A stretch of DNA of 64,000 nucleotides from a virus: IMG/VR virus record IMGVR_UViG_3300017971_000041, positions 1-64,000 of that record; one strand, written 5' to 3'. This document shows, piece by piece, positions 55,710 through 63,073 of the stretch. Numbering within the stretch: position 1 is the first letter of the stretch; the number at the start of each line of letters is the position of its first letter. The notes below the pieces were generated by a model. The model was given only the letters and a program-made list of their open reading frames with translations. It was not told where the DNA came from and made no database searches. Both the position numbers and the translations under genes were made by a program.

Positions 55710-55955
55710 TTACCCCCTTAAGCGTTTAATAAATTGCAATATTTCATCCTCGGCTCGGGTATATACTTCAGCCATTACCGAATTTGAAACATTCTTTTCT
55801 TGAAAATTATAAATCAAATCATATAAAATCCCCCTATATCCAAAATAAAACGTTATGCTAATAGTGCCGGGAAATGTATCACGTTGGATAAAAAGCTTCA
55901 AATGAAGGTCATGTTCGTGCTTCATTTTTTCCATAAATTCAAACATTTGTTTCAT
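55710..55955 (-). CDS. Small hypothetical protein
   Basis: An 81-aa protein; ATG 55955 follows GGAGG, so it starts inside the 3' end of the amidase gene. The first helix (MKQMFEFMEKMKHEHDLHLK) and a beta pair (TISITFYFGYRGILYDL) suggest a small alpha/beta fold. The remainder is helical. It may be translated with the amidase. Role unknown. Confidence 0.7.
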   Translation of the reverse strand: MKQMFEFMEKMKHEHDLHLKLFIQRDTFPGTISITFYFGYRGILYDLIYNFQEKNVSNSVMAEVYTRAEDEILQFIKRLRG

Positions 55956-56511
55956 TGTCAAAGGCCTCCAAAGTTTGGAATATTGATTGTATAATTGTCT
56001 CAATGATCGGGATTTGACACATTGTTTTTTCATAATCCGAATCATTATCGATGAAAAACGGCTCCAAAATTATACAAGGGGCCTTCGTATATTTCAACAA
56101 AAACCCACCCCGATCTTCACACGTCCGTGGTTTAGTACCACGGTTGGGGAGTTTGAGGATCTTGACGAGGTTGTTTTGGAATATTTGTGCGGCTACTTGG
56201 CCCAGTCTGGATTTGTGGTAGTACAGAGTTTCGGTGCCTGAGGCCTTAGTATTGAAAGCGTTACAGTGAAAGCTAATGATTAATACTGGATCGTAGTAAT
56301 TGATGTCTGCAGGGAGGTTGGCATACCCATCCCTGAAAATTTCAATCGGAGCGATGGGTAAATTATCATAAATTATTCGGTTGACGATTCGGTGAACCAA
56401 TAAATTATTGTAGGCATACTCGGTCATAAAATAATTCTCGTTAATAGCTCCTTTAGATTGCGCGGAATGTCCAATTACTAAAGCAACTTTCGGTCGACAT
56501 ATATTTCCCAT
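55939..56511 (-). CDS. N-acetylmuramoyl-L-alanine amidase endolysin (Amidase_3)
   Basis: A 190-aa cell-wall amidase. It shows the Amidase_3 zinc pattern: VIGHSAQ (His) near 13, an early Glu in NYFMTEYAY, SFHCNAFNTKASGTE (second His) and a late Glu in CIILEPFFIDN. ATG 56511 follows AAGGAGACAG; an upstream frame to 56568 has no site. There is no signal peptide, so a holin is needed; the holin genes are 28 kb away. It cleaves peptidoglycan at the amide bond during lysis. Confidence 0.9.
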   Translation of the reverse strand: MGNICRPKVALVIGHSAQSKGAINENYFMTEYAYNNLLVHRIVNRIIYDNLPIAPIEIFRDGYANLPADINYYDPVLIISFHCNAFNTKASGTETLYYHKSRLGQVAAQIFQNNLVKILKLPNRGTKPRTCEDRGGFLLKYTKAPCIILEPFFIDNDSDYEKTMCQIPIIETIIQSIFQTLEAFDNETNV

Positions 56512-56550
56512 TTCTGTCTCCTTAAAGGTCACGAGATTAAATAATTTCGT

Positions 56551-56580
56551 GAACGTCAACACAATCATGCATTGACGTTC
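56551..56580. other. Inverted repeat upstream of amidase
   Basis: GAACGTCAA (56551-56559) and TTGACGTTC (56572-56580) are perfect inverses. They carry TTGACG but no good -10 element follows. It could be an operator or terminator between the 56805 gene and the amidase. Confidence 0.6.
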
Positions 56581-56586
56581 ATAAAA

Positions 56587-56805
56587 TCATTTAATTCGTT
56601 CTGGGTTCAAATCACGAATCTTAAGTTGAGTTGCTCCGTCATATTCTTGACCAACGATTGTTCCGATCTCGTCATAACATCGGGGACAAAGTAATCCCCA
56701 AGGACCGTGGACAGTTAGAGTATCGAAGAACGATTTTTCTTTATTCAAATTACATTTGCAGATATCACATGTCGGATTTTTTCGTAACCATTTTTTCGGA
56801 CCCAT
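56587..56805 (-). CDS. Small zinc-ribbon protein
   Basis: A 72-aa protein with CDICKCN (~13) and CPRC (~41), a Cys4 zinc ribbon common in small phage proteins. AAAGGAG lies upstream. The middle WGLLCPRCYDEIG and the C-terminal QLKIRDLNPERIK are otherwise unremarkable. A weak TTGACT-N17-CAATAA lies at about 56845-56873, too poor to call with confidence. Role unknown. Confidence 0.75.
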   Translation of the reverse strand: MGPKKWLRKNPTCDICKCNLNKEKSFFDTLTVHGPWGLLCPRCYDEIGTIVGQEYDGATQLKIRDLNPERIK

Positions 56806-56876
56806 TAATTTTCTCCTTTGTTGTTATTGTTAATGTTAATCATGTTATTGCACAAAAGAGATTTCCGAGTCAACAG

Positions 56877-57176
56877 TTATTTTTCGAAATTACTACCGAC
56901 AGTTCGGTATATGTAGCATGGTTCGATGTTTTGAAACATGTTATCAACTACAGATTTCCATTGACCTTGACAGTGTTGTGGCATCCGTTCTGATATTGAG
57001 GCAATGATCTCGTACCATTTCCGCATAGCATAACAGGTGCCAATGGTATCTTCACTGAATAAATTGGCAACAGCAATTAAACGACCTTGTGGGATCCCAG
57101 CCCGTTTAGTTTCCTGGCTGATGAATAGGCGGATCGATTTATAAAGCTCTGGATTTTTTCGGAATTTGTATAGCAT
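56877..57176 (-). CDS. Hypothetical protein
   Basis: A 99-aa helical, basic protein (IRLFISQETKRAGIPQGRLI, then WYEIIASISERMPQHCQGQW). It starts shortly after the terminator of the DUF669 gene, and GGAC precedes the ATG. No motif or family is recognised. It is the last gene of the recombination block. Confidence 0.7.
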   Translation of the reverse strand: MLYKFRKNPELYKSIRLFISQETKRAGIPQGRLIAVANLFSEDTIGTCYAMRKWYEIIASISERMPQHCQGQWKSVVDNMFQNIEPCYIYRTVGSNFEK

Positions 57177-57189
57177 ATATGTCCTATGG

Positions 57190-57217
57190 AAAGGCGAGGA
57201 CGCTAGCCCCCGCCTTT
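57190..57217 (-). terminator. Terminator after DUF669 gene
   Basis: AAAGGCG (57190-57196) and CGCCTTT (57211-57217) frame a GC-rich loop (GGGGGCTAGCGTCCT when read leftward). The T run is short, so it is a weak terminator. Confidence 0.6.
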
Positions 57218-57226
57218 AATACAATG

Positions 57227-57724
57227 TTATTTTTTCATCCACGGTGGGGTTTTTGACTTGCCCTCGGCAGCTGTAGAAGGTCCGGCAGCCGTCGTGCTTT
57301 CGTCGCCCGGTTGGTAGTCGCCGGTATATTTCCCGTATAAGGTGATTTTATTCGATTCCGGATAAGCGGCCGTGGCTTTTGTTTTTCCGACCTTCAGGCT
57401 CATCGGGATCCCATGCAATTCTTCGGAGTCCTCGACTGCGACTTTTTCACAGGCCTGGCAAATGGAATTCATGGTTTTGTTGGCAATTTGCACGGCGACC
57501 GGGTTCGGATTGTCGAGATTGAGCTTGTCGAACAGGATTCGGCCTTTATACTTGCCATCAATAATACGAATCTGGAGATCCAGATATGATCCGTCGCCGG
57601 CTTTCGTCTTTTTCATCTGTGATTTGACAATCATGCCAGCATAGTCTCCTACTGGGATTGCCGAGTAGTCATTCATGCCTTCATTATTGTTTTCGGTATT
57701 TGCGGGGGTAAACAGTCTTGCCAT
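57227..57724 (-). CDS. DUF669 single-strand-binding-like recombination partner
   Basis: A 165-aa protein of the DUF669 family (IPVGDYAGMIVKSQMKKTKA, LDLQIRIIDGKYKGRILFDK, LNLDNPNPVAVQIANKTM), with a Pro-rich tail ending PPWMKK. DUF669 proteins usually sit beside Sak4-type or Erf-type recombinases and bind single-stranded DNA. The neighbour 58031 is Sak4-like, so the pair is typical. Codon choice is GC-rich, as in highly expressed genes. AGGAGG is upstream. Confidence 0.88.
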   Translation of the reverse strand: MARLFTPANTENNNEGMNDYSAIPVGDYAGMIVKSQMKKTKAGDGSYLDLQIRIIDGKYKGRILFDKLNLDNPNPVAVQIANKTMNSICQACEKVAVEDSEELHGIPMSLKVGKTKATAAYPESNKITLYGKYTGDYQPGDESTTAAGPSTAAEGKSKTPPWMKK

Positions 57725-57733
57725 GGTATCCTC

Positions 57734-57826
57734 CTATAAAAATGTTAGGGTTAGTCCCAGTTTCAAATATAAAAGTATGAAAAAAGTCAAAACTACTAAA
57801 AATATAATTTCTTCTTCAGTCCACAT
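57734..57826 (-). CDS. 30-aa membrane microprotein (candidate)
   Basis: A short ORF whose end lies ten bases from the DUF669 start: MWTEEEIIFLVVLTFFILLY then LKLGLTLTFL. It is a single hydrophobic helix with an acidic start. GAGG lies 8-9 bases upstream. It could be a membrane-active microprotein or not translated at all. Confidence 0.4.
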   Translation of the reverse strand: MWTEEEIIFLVVLTFFILLYLKLGLTLTFL

Positions 57827-57915
57827 TATTGATGGCCTCATATATGTTTACTATGGGGCAATTCATGTTAATTAATCGATCTTCGTTGATTGTTTCTGGA
57901 TGCCGCCTTGTTTGT

Positions 57916-58053
57916 TCAAAGACGGGGAAGGGGGTGGTAATCCCTTCTCCTGTCCCAATGTTCAGTTCGTGACATTGTGAGTCCATAAAATCCAGTTACT
58001 ACGTCATGAACTGTTTCCCCGATTTGGAATTTATACTTTTTCTTCCGTTTCAT
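57916..58053 (-). CDS. Truncated VTGF-family protein
   Basis: A 45-aa frame starting inside the Sak4-like gene (GAGGA upstream of ATG 58053). MKRKKKYKFQIGETVHDVV and TGFYGLTMSRTEHW match the start of the family that includes the 54164 internal product, but the end (DRRRDYHPLPRL) does not, as if a frameshift or truncation removed the rest. It may be a shortened or decaying gene. Bases 57827-57915 hold no gene. Confidence 0.55.
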   Translation of the reverse strand: MKRKKKYKFQIGETVHDVVTGFYGLTMSRTEHWDRRRDYHPLPRL

Positions 58054-58825
58054 CGGTTTCCTCAATTGTTTCTTTTTCTTCTCCCGGGAGTGGTGCGTCT
58101 GAAGTCGGTTCGGTTTTGCGGCGTTCTTCATTTTCGGCCCTAACTTTCGGCCCAGTCAGAATTTTTTCAAAAATAGCGGTCAAGTTCGGGGGCTCGATCT
58201 CGGCCAATTTGCCGGATCGGTCTTTCCCATCATAACGTAAATCCGCATAAGTTTGCAGGTACCGGTAAACCGTCCCGTCTTCGGTTTTCCCAAGACGCAG
58301 CGGGAAAACCTCGTCGAAGAAGAAGGGCAAGCCGTTAAGCAACTGTTTACCAGGCATGCTCGGCTTATATGACGTAACGCCGGAAGCTTCATCGGTGAAA
58401 GTAACCTGTTTGGCTGAGAAATAAACATTTTTCCCGTGCAAATCTCTGAAAGCACGAATCATGCCAGACATGGTATCAGCCAGTCGGCCATATGCCTGGC
58501 GGGGATCGCGTTCTTCTCCCTTAAATTGGGATAACATAACTTCAGCGATTTCTGTAACCGAGTCCAAGCATAACGTGTAGTATTGTTTGGCTTCGTCGGA
58601 TCGCTTTGCCCACTCGTAGATTTCGAACACGTCATCCACGGATTTGACTTCGATATACGGGATGTTTTTGTCCTGCAGAGACAGCAATCCAGATTCTGCG
58701 GAAATGATGATTGGTCCGGGGGCGGATGATGCCAGCACCGTTTTTCCGTAGCCGGCGGGCGAAAATACCAGACACTTGACTCCATTTAGGCCATAATCCT
58801 TAGTCGTTTGGATTTTTATTGCCAT
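58031..58825 (-). CDS. Sak4-like RecA-fold recombinase/ATPase
   Basis: A 264-aa ATPase of the AAA_24/Sak4 type: Walker A FSPAGYGKT (~21-29) and CLDSVTEIAEV as the Walker B-like strand. The C-terminal ~40 residues are very acidic (EEKETIEETDETEEK). Sak4 anneals or exchanges single strands with a DUF669/SSB partner, found next door at 57227. ATG 58825 follows GGAGG; a longer frame to 58906 overlaps another real gene. It has GC-rich codons like its neighbours. Confidence 0.87.
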   Translation of the reverse strand: MAIKIQTTKDYGLNGVKCLVFSPAGYGKTVLASSAPGPIIISAESGLLSLQDKNIPYIEVKSVDDVFEIYEWAKRSDEAKQYYTLCLDSVTEIAEVMLSQFKGEERDPRQAYGRLADTMSGMIRAFRDLHGKNVYFSAKQVTFTDEASGVTSYKPSMPGKQLLNGLPFFFDEVFPLRLGKTEDGTVYRYLQTYADLRYDGKDRSGKLAEIEPPNLTAIFEKILTGPKVRAENEERRKTEPTSDAPLPGEEKETIEETDETEEKV

Positions 58826-58973
58826 TCTTGATTTCCTCCAATTGGTCTTCGAGTTCTTGACATATTTCAATAATCCAGGTGCGGGTCGCACAATCAAGGT
58901 TACCAAAATGGTGATTGTAATTGTACTCTCTCTGGATTTTACGATTGATTTTATGAAATATTTTTTTACCCAT
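58800..58973 (-). CDS. Small hypothetical protein overlapping Sak4 start
   Basis: A 57-aa basic, helical frame read from the sequence: MGKKIFHKINRKIQREYNYN, then LDCATRTWIIEICQELEDQL. It overlaps the Sak4-like start by 26 bases, implying coupling, but has no clear ribosome binding site. The codon pattern looks coding and explains the longer antisense-frame extension of Sak4. Function unknown. Confidence 0.5.
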   Translation of the reverse strand: MGKKIFHKINRKIQREYNYNHHFGNLDCATRTWIIEICQELEDQLEEIKNGNKNPND

Positions 58974-58995
58974 TTTCTATACCATTGATAGATAT

Positions 58996-59523
58996 TTACT
59001 GTTTTTCAGCAACCATTTGCTCGATCAGGTCCAGGCGGCTGTTGAGGTTTTCGAACTGACTGAACAGCTTTCTGATGGCTTTTAAGGCGGTATTTCGTGC
59101 TTTCGCCGGGTCATTATCGAAATCCATTCTCAAGTATTTGTCATATTCCGACTCGTGGTTTTTCGCCGACTCTACTTTTTCCCTGCGTTTTTTGGCAACC
59201 TCAGCGGCGTCCCTCATTGCTTTCGAAACCTCTTTCATAGCAGCAGTGATCCCAAACGGGTCGAGGTTGTCAAAGCCAACATTCGTCACGGGGACCGTTT
59301 CGCCACAAGTACACCTTTCGATTTTCGAGTTTTTTCCTTCAATCGGCGCCTTGCTGGGAATCGCATCCAGGCTGATCTCAATGGTACATTTTTCCTCGGA
59401 CTCAAAAACCTTGCGACAAGTCACGCGGAGTTCGTCAATTCCCCCGTCAATGAAGAGAGGCTTAACAATTTCATTAATTTTGTCGGATAATTCACCCATT
59501 TGTTGTTCAATTTTTGCGCTCAT
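58996..59523 (-). CDS. Hypothetical protein with C-terminal coiled coil
   Basis: A 175-aa protein with GC-rich codons. Its N-terminal half is alpha/beta (INEIVKPLFIDGGIDELRVT, then CTIEISLDAI), it has a CTCGE pair, and ~100-175 are charged helices (MRDAAEVAKKRREKVESAKN). AAGGAG is upstream. It lies in the recombination operon with the Sak4-like gene. It may be an accessory of recombination or replication; not recognised. Confidence 0.75.
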   Translation of the reverse strand: MSAKIEQQMGELSDKINEIVKPLFIDGGIDELRVTCRKVFESEEKCTIEISLDAIPSKAPIEGKNSKIERCTCGETVPVTNVGFDNLDPFGITAAMKEVSKAMRDAAEVAKKRREKVESAKNHESEYDKYLRMDFDNDPAKARNTALKAIRKLFSQFENLNSRLDLIEQMVAEKQ

Positions 59524-59557
59524 GATTGCTCCTTTTGTGTTAGTTGGGGGTTATGGA

Positions 59558-59947
59558 TTAAACCTTGATTTTGAGAGTTGGCATGCCAGGTTTTTCGGTA
59601 ATCGCCTGCATAAGCAAACAATCGTCCGGCAATTGATTGAAAAATTTAGCCACGAGTTTGGGTTTGAAAGTCAACGCCTGGTGTTCTGAGTCGGACAGTT
59701 CTTTGTAGATGGAAGACAGGACGGCTTCGTCGATGGATTGGTTAATTTTCTTTGTAGCCGTTACTTTCAAGCCAGAGGAGGACGTGATGGTAGCTGTTTT
59801 AAAGTCGGGATCGCCGGTGATGGCTTCGTGCTTTTCGAAAATCTCCTCGCACAATTCCCGACGCATGGTTGCTTCTTTTTGTTTCAGGATTTTGAATTTT
59901 TGGTACAATTCATGCCATTCGAGATATTTGTCTTTGGTTTCATTCAT
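59558..59947 (-). CDS. Hypothetical recombination-operon protein
   Basis: A 129-aa protein: a helical, charged N-terminal ~45 residues (WHELYQKFKILKQKEATMRR), then a beta-rich centre (FKTATITSSSGLKVTATKKI) and a helical end. Proteins of this size and pattern often precede Sak4-like genes in phages. AAGGAGG precedes the ATG. GC-rich codons suggest good expression. No function is named. Confidence 0.72.
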   Translation of the reverse strand: MNETKDKYLEWHELYQKFKILKQKEATMRRELCEEIFEKHEAITGDPDFKTATITSSSGLKVTATKKINQSIDEAVLSSIYKELSDSEHQALTFKPKLVAKFFNQLPDDCLLMQAITEKPGMPTLKIKV

Positions 59948-60021
59948 TCGTTTTCCTCCTTATTAAAATTTTGTTTTCTGGAGTCTCCGGGACAATCAAT
60001 TTCTGTCTGGGAAAGTCATCT

Positions 60022-60095
60022 TGGTCGGGGGAGGGAGATTCGAACTCCCAACCAAGGCTCCCAAAGCCCTTATGTTACCATTACAGCATCCCCCG
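60022..60095 (-). tRNA. tRNA-Pro(UGG)
   Basis: A complete cloverleaf read leftward, 74 nt including an encoded CCA. Acceptor CGGGGGA pairs with TCCCCCG; anticodon stem AGGGC/GCCTT encloses TTTGGGA with anticodon TGG; T arm GGGAG-TTCGAAT-CTCCC. The D stem has one mismatch at position 10-25. The proline type matches the CGGGG acceptor start of known tRNA-Pro. It lies behind its own promoter (60143-60171). Confidence 0.93.
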
Positions 60096-60142
60096 ATTTT
60101 TATTATTCCTTTGACCATTCATTCAGTCATTTGAATAATTAA

Positions 60143-60171
60143 TTTATATACTATTCAAAACGTTATGTCAA
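60143..60171 (-). promoter_or_regulatory. Sigma70-like promoter for tRNA
   Basis: Leftward TTGACA (60166-60171), 17-bp spacer, TATAAA (60143-60148). It starts transcription about 40 bases before tRNA-Pro and probably continues into the recombination operon. Confidence 0.8.
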
Positions 60172-60179
60172 CATTTATT

Positions 60180-60419
60180 TTAACAATGAGGACACTCTGG
60201 GCGATCACATCGCAGACACCACGGTGAGGTAATGGGCTCGGGACAATATGTCCTGACCAAGGATCCCATCGTTTCCTCAAATGAGGCATGCCAGCTGCCT
60301 TCGGTATCCTGCCAGATAATCGTGAATTGCGAAGAGATCAATTTATTGCGGGCATTAGCTATCATGGTAGCTTGTTCTTTCGTACATTTCATCGGTTTGG
60401 GTCTATCGAGACAAGACAT
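60180..60419 (-). CDS. Small hypothetical protein with Cys-rich end
   Basis: A 79-aa protein. After a basic start (MSCLDRPKPMKCTKEQATMI), a helix-beta core (SSQFTIIWQDTEGSWHASFE) leads to a terminal CLRCDRPECPHC that could bind zinc. GGGGGG is the ribosome site, very close to the stop of the upstream gene. Co-transcribed with 60690. Function unknown. Confidence 0.72.
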   Translation of the reverse strand: MSCLDRPKPMKCTKEQATMIANARNKLISSQFTIIWQDTEGSWHASFEETMGSLVRTYCPEPITSPWCLRCDRPECPHC

Positions 60420-60420
60420 T

Positions 60421-60690
60421 TTACCCCCTTTTTTGATTTAAAAATTCTTTACGAGCTATACATTCTTCATTGAAAGCAATTTCAGTCATACATTTTTTGA
60501 TAAGACCAGATCGATAGGTAACCGTCATTGTCAAAACGTCTTGTTTGAACGGCCCTTCTGGTAATAATTCAGCATGAAGCAAATTTTGTACATGAGTTTT
60601 CGTATGTTTTATTGTTAATCGAAAAGCTTCGATATCGATCCCTTGTAATATTTGGGAATCAGTATATTCTCCGGTCAGTATTGGTTGCAT
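60421..60690 (-). CDS. Hypothetical protein
   Basis: An 89-aa alpha/beta protein (DIEAFRLTIKHTKTHVQNLL, then VLTMTVTYRSGLIKKCMTEI). GAAAGGA precedes the ATG, with the promoter at 60720-60748. It heads a two-gene unit with 60419. No family is recognised. Confidence 0.75.
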   Translation of the reverse strand: MQPILTGEYTDSQILQGIDIEAFRLTIKHTKTHVQNLLHAELLPEGPFKQDVLTMTVTYRSGLIKKCMTEIAFNEECIARKEFLNQKRG

Positions 60691-60719
60691 GTCGATCCTT
60701 TCTGTTAATGTTTATTCCT

Positions 60720-60748
60720 GTTATAATAGACTATTTCATACATGTCAA
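60720..60748 (-). promoter_or_regulatory. Sigma70-like promoter
   Basis: Leftward TTGACA (60743-60748), 17-bp spacer, TATAAC (60720-60725). It drives the 60690 gene. Confidence 0.8.
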
Positions 60749-60756
60749 TACTTATT

Positions 60757-60990
60757 TTAACGAATTCTGACTCGTTCAACATATTGATCTCGATTAGAGC
60801 AAAATTTTCGCCATACAGCCCACAAATTTGCTTGCCATTTGTAATGAAAATAATCCTCATGTAGGGCATTCAAACACGAAACTTTCCAAATATAAATTAC
60901 CTCAAATGTTGATTTACACATAACACCTCCCAAAACAGAGACAGCTGACGTAAATAAAACGATCATTATAATAATGACATACGACATCAT
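60757..60990 (-). CDS. Possible small membrane protein
   Basis: A 77-aa frame from ATG 60990 (TTG 61008 is also in frame). It has one strong hydrophobic helix (MMSYVIIIMIVLFTSAVSVL) followed by an amphipathic Trp-rich part (YKWQANLWAVWRKFC) and an Arg-rich end. There is no ribosome site. It begins right after the hairpin that ends the next operon. It may be a membrane protein of the early block or a chance frame. Confidence 0.4.
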   Translation of the reverse strand: MMSYVIIIMIVLFTSAVSVLGGVMCKSTFEVIYIWKVSCLNALHEDYFHYKWQANLWAVWRKFCSNRDQYVERVRIR

Positions 60991-61010
60991 GTAACATTTT
61001 TCGTGCAAAA

Positions 61011-61032
61011 TGGGCGCCTTTTACAGCGCCCA
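61011..61032 (-). terminator. Hairpin after 62213 gene
   Basis: TGGGCGC (61011-61017) pairs with GCGCCCA (61026-61032); read leftward it is followed by TTTT. It is a weak rho-independent terminator. Confidence 0.65.
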
Positions 61033-61037
61033 GTCAG

Positions 61038-62213
61038 TTATTTGCAGAAAACGCGAGTCAATAAGGTTTCTTTACGGCCTTTATATTCTTTATGCGCCTT
61101 AACAGTTGCTTTACATTTCCAAACGTCTCCGTCTTCGACGTCCAATTCATTTGATGAAAACCAAGTGAATAAGTTTCCTTCCGGATCCTTGAATTTAACC
61201 ATCGTACCAATTCCCCATTCAGATTCGGTCGTTCGTGAGTAAAGCACCTGCAGGAGCATATCGTACCTTTCTTTGATTTCTCCAAAATGTTGACTAGCCA
61301 GTTGTTCTTTTTTGAGTTTTTGTTTTTCAGTATCACGTTGACAGCACCCGATAGCGGACACAAGCAGAGCGATATTGTCCCAATTTACAAATCCTTCCCC
61401 GACAATCATTTTCAAATTTTGGATGTAATTTGAATTGCCGACTTGATGTTCTATCCATTCCGTAGTTTTTACCACGGATTCGTAGTCCTGCGGAACAATT
61501 TGGATTGGGCGTTCGATTTTAATTCCAGGTGTCGAATGCAGATTCTCCTTGAGTGTCGAAGCTGTCGGGACAAGTGATTCGTTCATATAAGCAGCTTTCT
61601 TAGACACCCATCCGTATTGACGAATGCAGGCAGCGCCCAGGGCCAAAATCTCTCCGATTGAGTATAAACGAGGTGTTTTAAGCCCACATTGAGTTTCTTC
61701 AAAATCATTATTGTTCAAAAATTCGAAAATTGCGGAGTAGTAATTTGCGAGAGCTTTCGGGGATTTGTGTCCAAGGAAATCCTTCAGACATTGACGTCCG
61801 ACTTGTAATAAACGCCCATCGTCATGTTGGACAAGGAAAGTGTGCTTACGATTGCGATTCGTTTGGCAATGGTCACAACACCTACGTTCTCGATACATTT
61901 CAGGAGCCTCGAATCCTGGAATCGATTGAATCATGTTTTTAGTTTCCGTGAAATACTCGAGCTTTGCACACAGAGACCAGCCTTCAATTTTAGGAGCAGA
62001 CCCTTCGACCTCGATGGGGAAATATTTTCTGAAGATTTTTAATCGGACACCGAGTTCATCCTCACCCGTGGTAATTTCTTCGATGAAGGATTCTCCGACG
62101 GTCATTGTAGGGGGCTCAACGTTCAGTTTTTTTGCTCGTTTAACGAGCTTATTGAAAGCCATTTGGAAATCTTCTAAATTTTGTTCGGGGATATTAAAAA
62201 TGTTGTCAGGCAT
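61038..62213 (-). CDS. Zinc-ribbon protein with C-terminal OB-like domain
   Basis: A 391-aa protein. A Cys4/Cys site with RCCDHCQTNRNRKHT and QVGRQCLKDFLG (~110-150) is the hallmark of a widespread phage and plasmid protein family of unknown role. The C-terminal ~80 residues (VKFKDPEGNLFTWFSSNELD, then GDVWKCKATVKAHKEYKGRK) look like an OB fold, so nucleic-acid binding is likely. AAGGAG precedes the ATG; the promoter is at 62253-62281. Confidence 0.8.
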   Translation of the reverse strand: MPDNIFNIPEQNLEDFQMAFNKLVKRAKKLNVEPPTMTVGESFIEEITTGEDELGVRLKIFRKYFPIEVEGSAPKIEGWSLCAKLEYFTETKNMIQSIPGFEAPEMYRERRCCDHCQTNRNRKHTFLVQHDDGRLLQVGRQCLKDFLGHKSPKALANYYSAIFEFLNNNDFEETQCGLKTPRLYSIGEILALGAACIRQYGWVSKKAAYMNESLVPTASTLKENLHSTPGIKIERPIQIVPQDYESVVKTTEWIEHQVGNSNYIQNLKMIVGEGFVNWDNIALLVSAIGCCQRDTEKQKLKKEQLASQHFGEIKERYDMLLQVLYSRTTESEWGIGTMVKFKDPEGNLFTWFSSNELDVEDGDVWKCKATVKAHKEYKGRKETLLTRVFCK

Positions 62214-62252
62214 GTTGTTTCTCCTTGTAGATTATGTTTAAATCATGAGAAG

Positions 62253-62281
62253 AATTTATATGAAAAATATTCGTTTGTCAA
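62253..62281 (-). promoter_or_regulatory. Sigma70-like promoter
   Basis: Leftward TTGACA (62276-62281), 17-bp spacer, TAAATT (62253-62258). It drives the 62213 gene. Confidence 0.75.
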
Positions 62282-62289
62282 CAGAAATC

Positions 62290-62643
62290 TTACATTTTCC
62301 GATAAATCTCGTCCGTTGTAAACATTCGACCTTTTATATAAGAACGTTGAATCATCCCAGTCGATGCAAATCCAACGACCAAATACCCGCCTCGATGAGT
62401 GCCAAACGAATGGATCTCACCACGGTCAGTTTTACGAATGGTCGCAGCAGAACGCAGCTGGAGCCCTTCGTTGAATCCGTCTTTAATCCCGGCCCAGAAT
62501 AGATCGTGTTGTTTTTTATCCTGTTTTTTATGGATGTATTTAGGGATCGAGACCTTGTTTATGGCCGATGTATAGTCGAAAGCTTGTTCAGAAAGTTTCA
62601 GTCCCTGTCGTAAACCTGATTTATATTCGCGTGTATTTTTCAT
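62290..62643 (-). CDS. Hypothetical protein
   Basis: A 117-aa basic protein. ATG 62643 is preferred because AAAGGAG fits; ATG 62649 is two codons upstream. The N-terminal ~70 residues are helical and charged (YKSGLRQGLKLSEQAFDYTS). The last ~50 contain FGTHRGGYLVVGF and IQRSYIKGRMF beta strands. It is not recognised. Its own promoter lies at 62674-62702. Confidence 0.72.
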   Translation of the reverse strand: MKNTREYKSGLRQGLKLSEQAFDYTSAINKVSIPKYIHKKQDKKQHDLFWAGIKDGFNEGLQLRSAATIRKTDRGEIHSFGTHRGGYLVVGFASTGMIQRSYIKGRMFTTDEIYRKM

Positions 62644-62673
62644 TTTCATCTCCTTTGTTTGAATTAGGATTCC

Positions 62674-62702
62674 TTTATATAAGAAGAATTCAAACAAGTC
62701 AA
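62674..62702 (-). promoter_or_regulatory. Sigma70-like promoter
   Basis: Leftward TTGACT (62697-62702), 17-bp spacer, TATAAA (62674-62679). It drives the 62643 gene. Confidence 0.8.
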
Positions 62703-62716
62703 CAAAAATCCTAGTT

Positions 62717-62995
62717 TTAATCTATGGGTTGTATAATAAATCCGTATTTTTGAACTCGAGCCCGTTCGATCTCTTGACGCCGGATTTCCACGGTTAGGGC
62801 TTTCCTGTGGGACTCCACAGTGGGTAGCTCTCGGTATGTTTTGCCAGCTGGGTCACTGGTCTCAACGATTCGGCATGAGTCGGACGGTTTCCCGTCGTCG
62901 TCAATCTGAATTTCCAGGGCTAATCCTAGCGGGTGTAAAAATTGTCGATTTAGTTCTTGCAAATAGCCGTGGTCAATAAATAATTGAAAATCCAT
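62717..62995 (-). CDS. Small conserved hypothetical protein
   Basis: A 92-aa protein with a pattern seen in many phage and prophage proteins: FLHPLGLALEIQIDDDGKPS, SCRIVETSDPAGKTYRELP and a charged helix. AAAGGAGG is upstream. It is the first gene of the leftward block at this end. Family role unknown. Confidence 0.78.
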   Translation of the reverse strand: MDFQLFIDHGYLQELNRQFLHPLGLALEIQIDDDGKPSDSCRIVETSDPAGKTYRELPTVESHRKALTVEIRRQEIERARVQKYGFIIQPID

Positions 62996-63015
62996 TATTT
63001 TCCTCCTTTACGTTC

Positions 63016-63044
63016 AATATACATACCTTTATATATAATGTCAA
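63016..63044 (-). promoter_or_regulatory. Sigma70-like promoter (leftward of divergent pair)
   Basis: Leftward TTGACA (63039-63044), 17-bp spacer, TATATT (63016-63021). It drives the 62995 gene. Confidence 0.8.
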
Positions 63045-63073
63045 CCCGATAAAAATTTCATAAAAAAAAGATG

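Noticed and set aside
56845-56873. TTGACT-N17-CAATAA as a promoter for the 56805 gene
   Set aside because: The -10 is too far from consensus compared with the other cassettes.
58826-58906. N-terminal extension of the Sak4-like gene
   Set aside because: It lies inside the 58800-58973 gene in another frame, while GGAGG fits ATG 58825.
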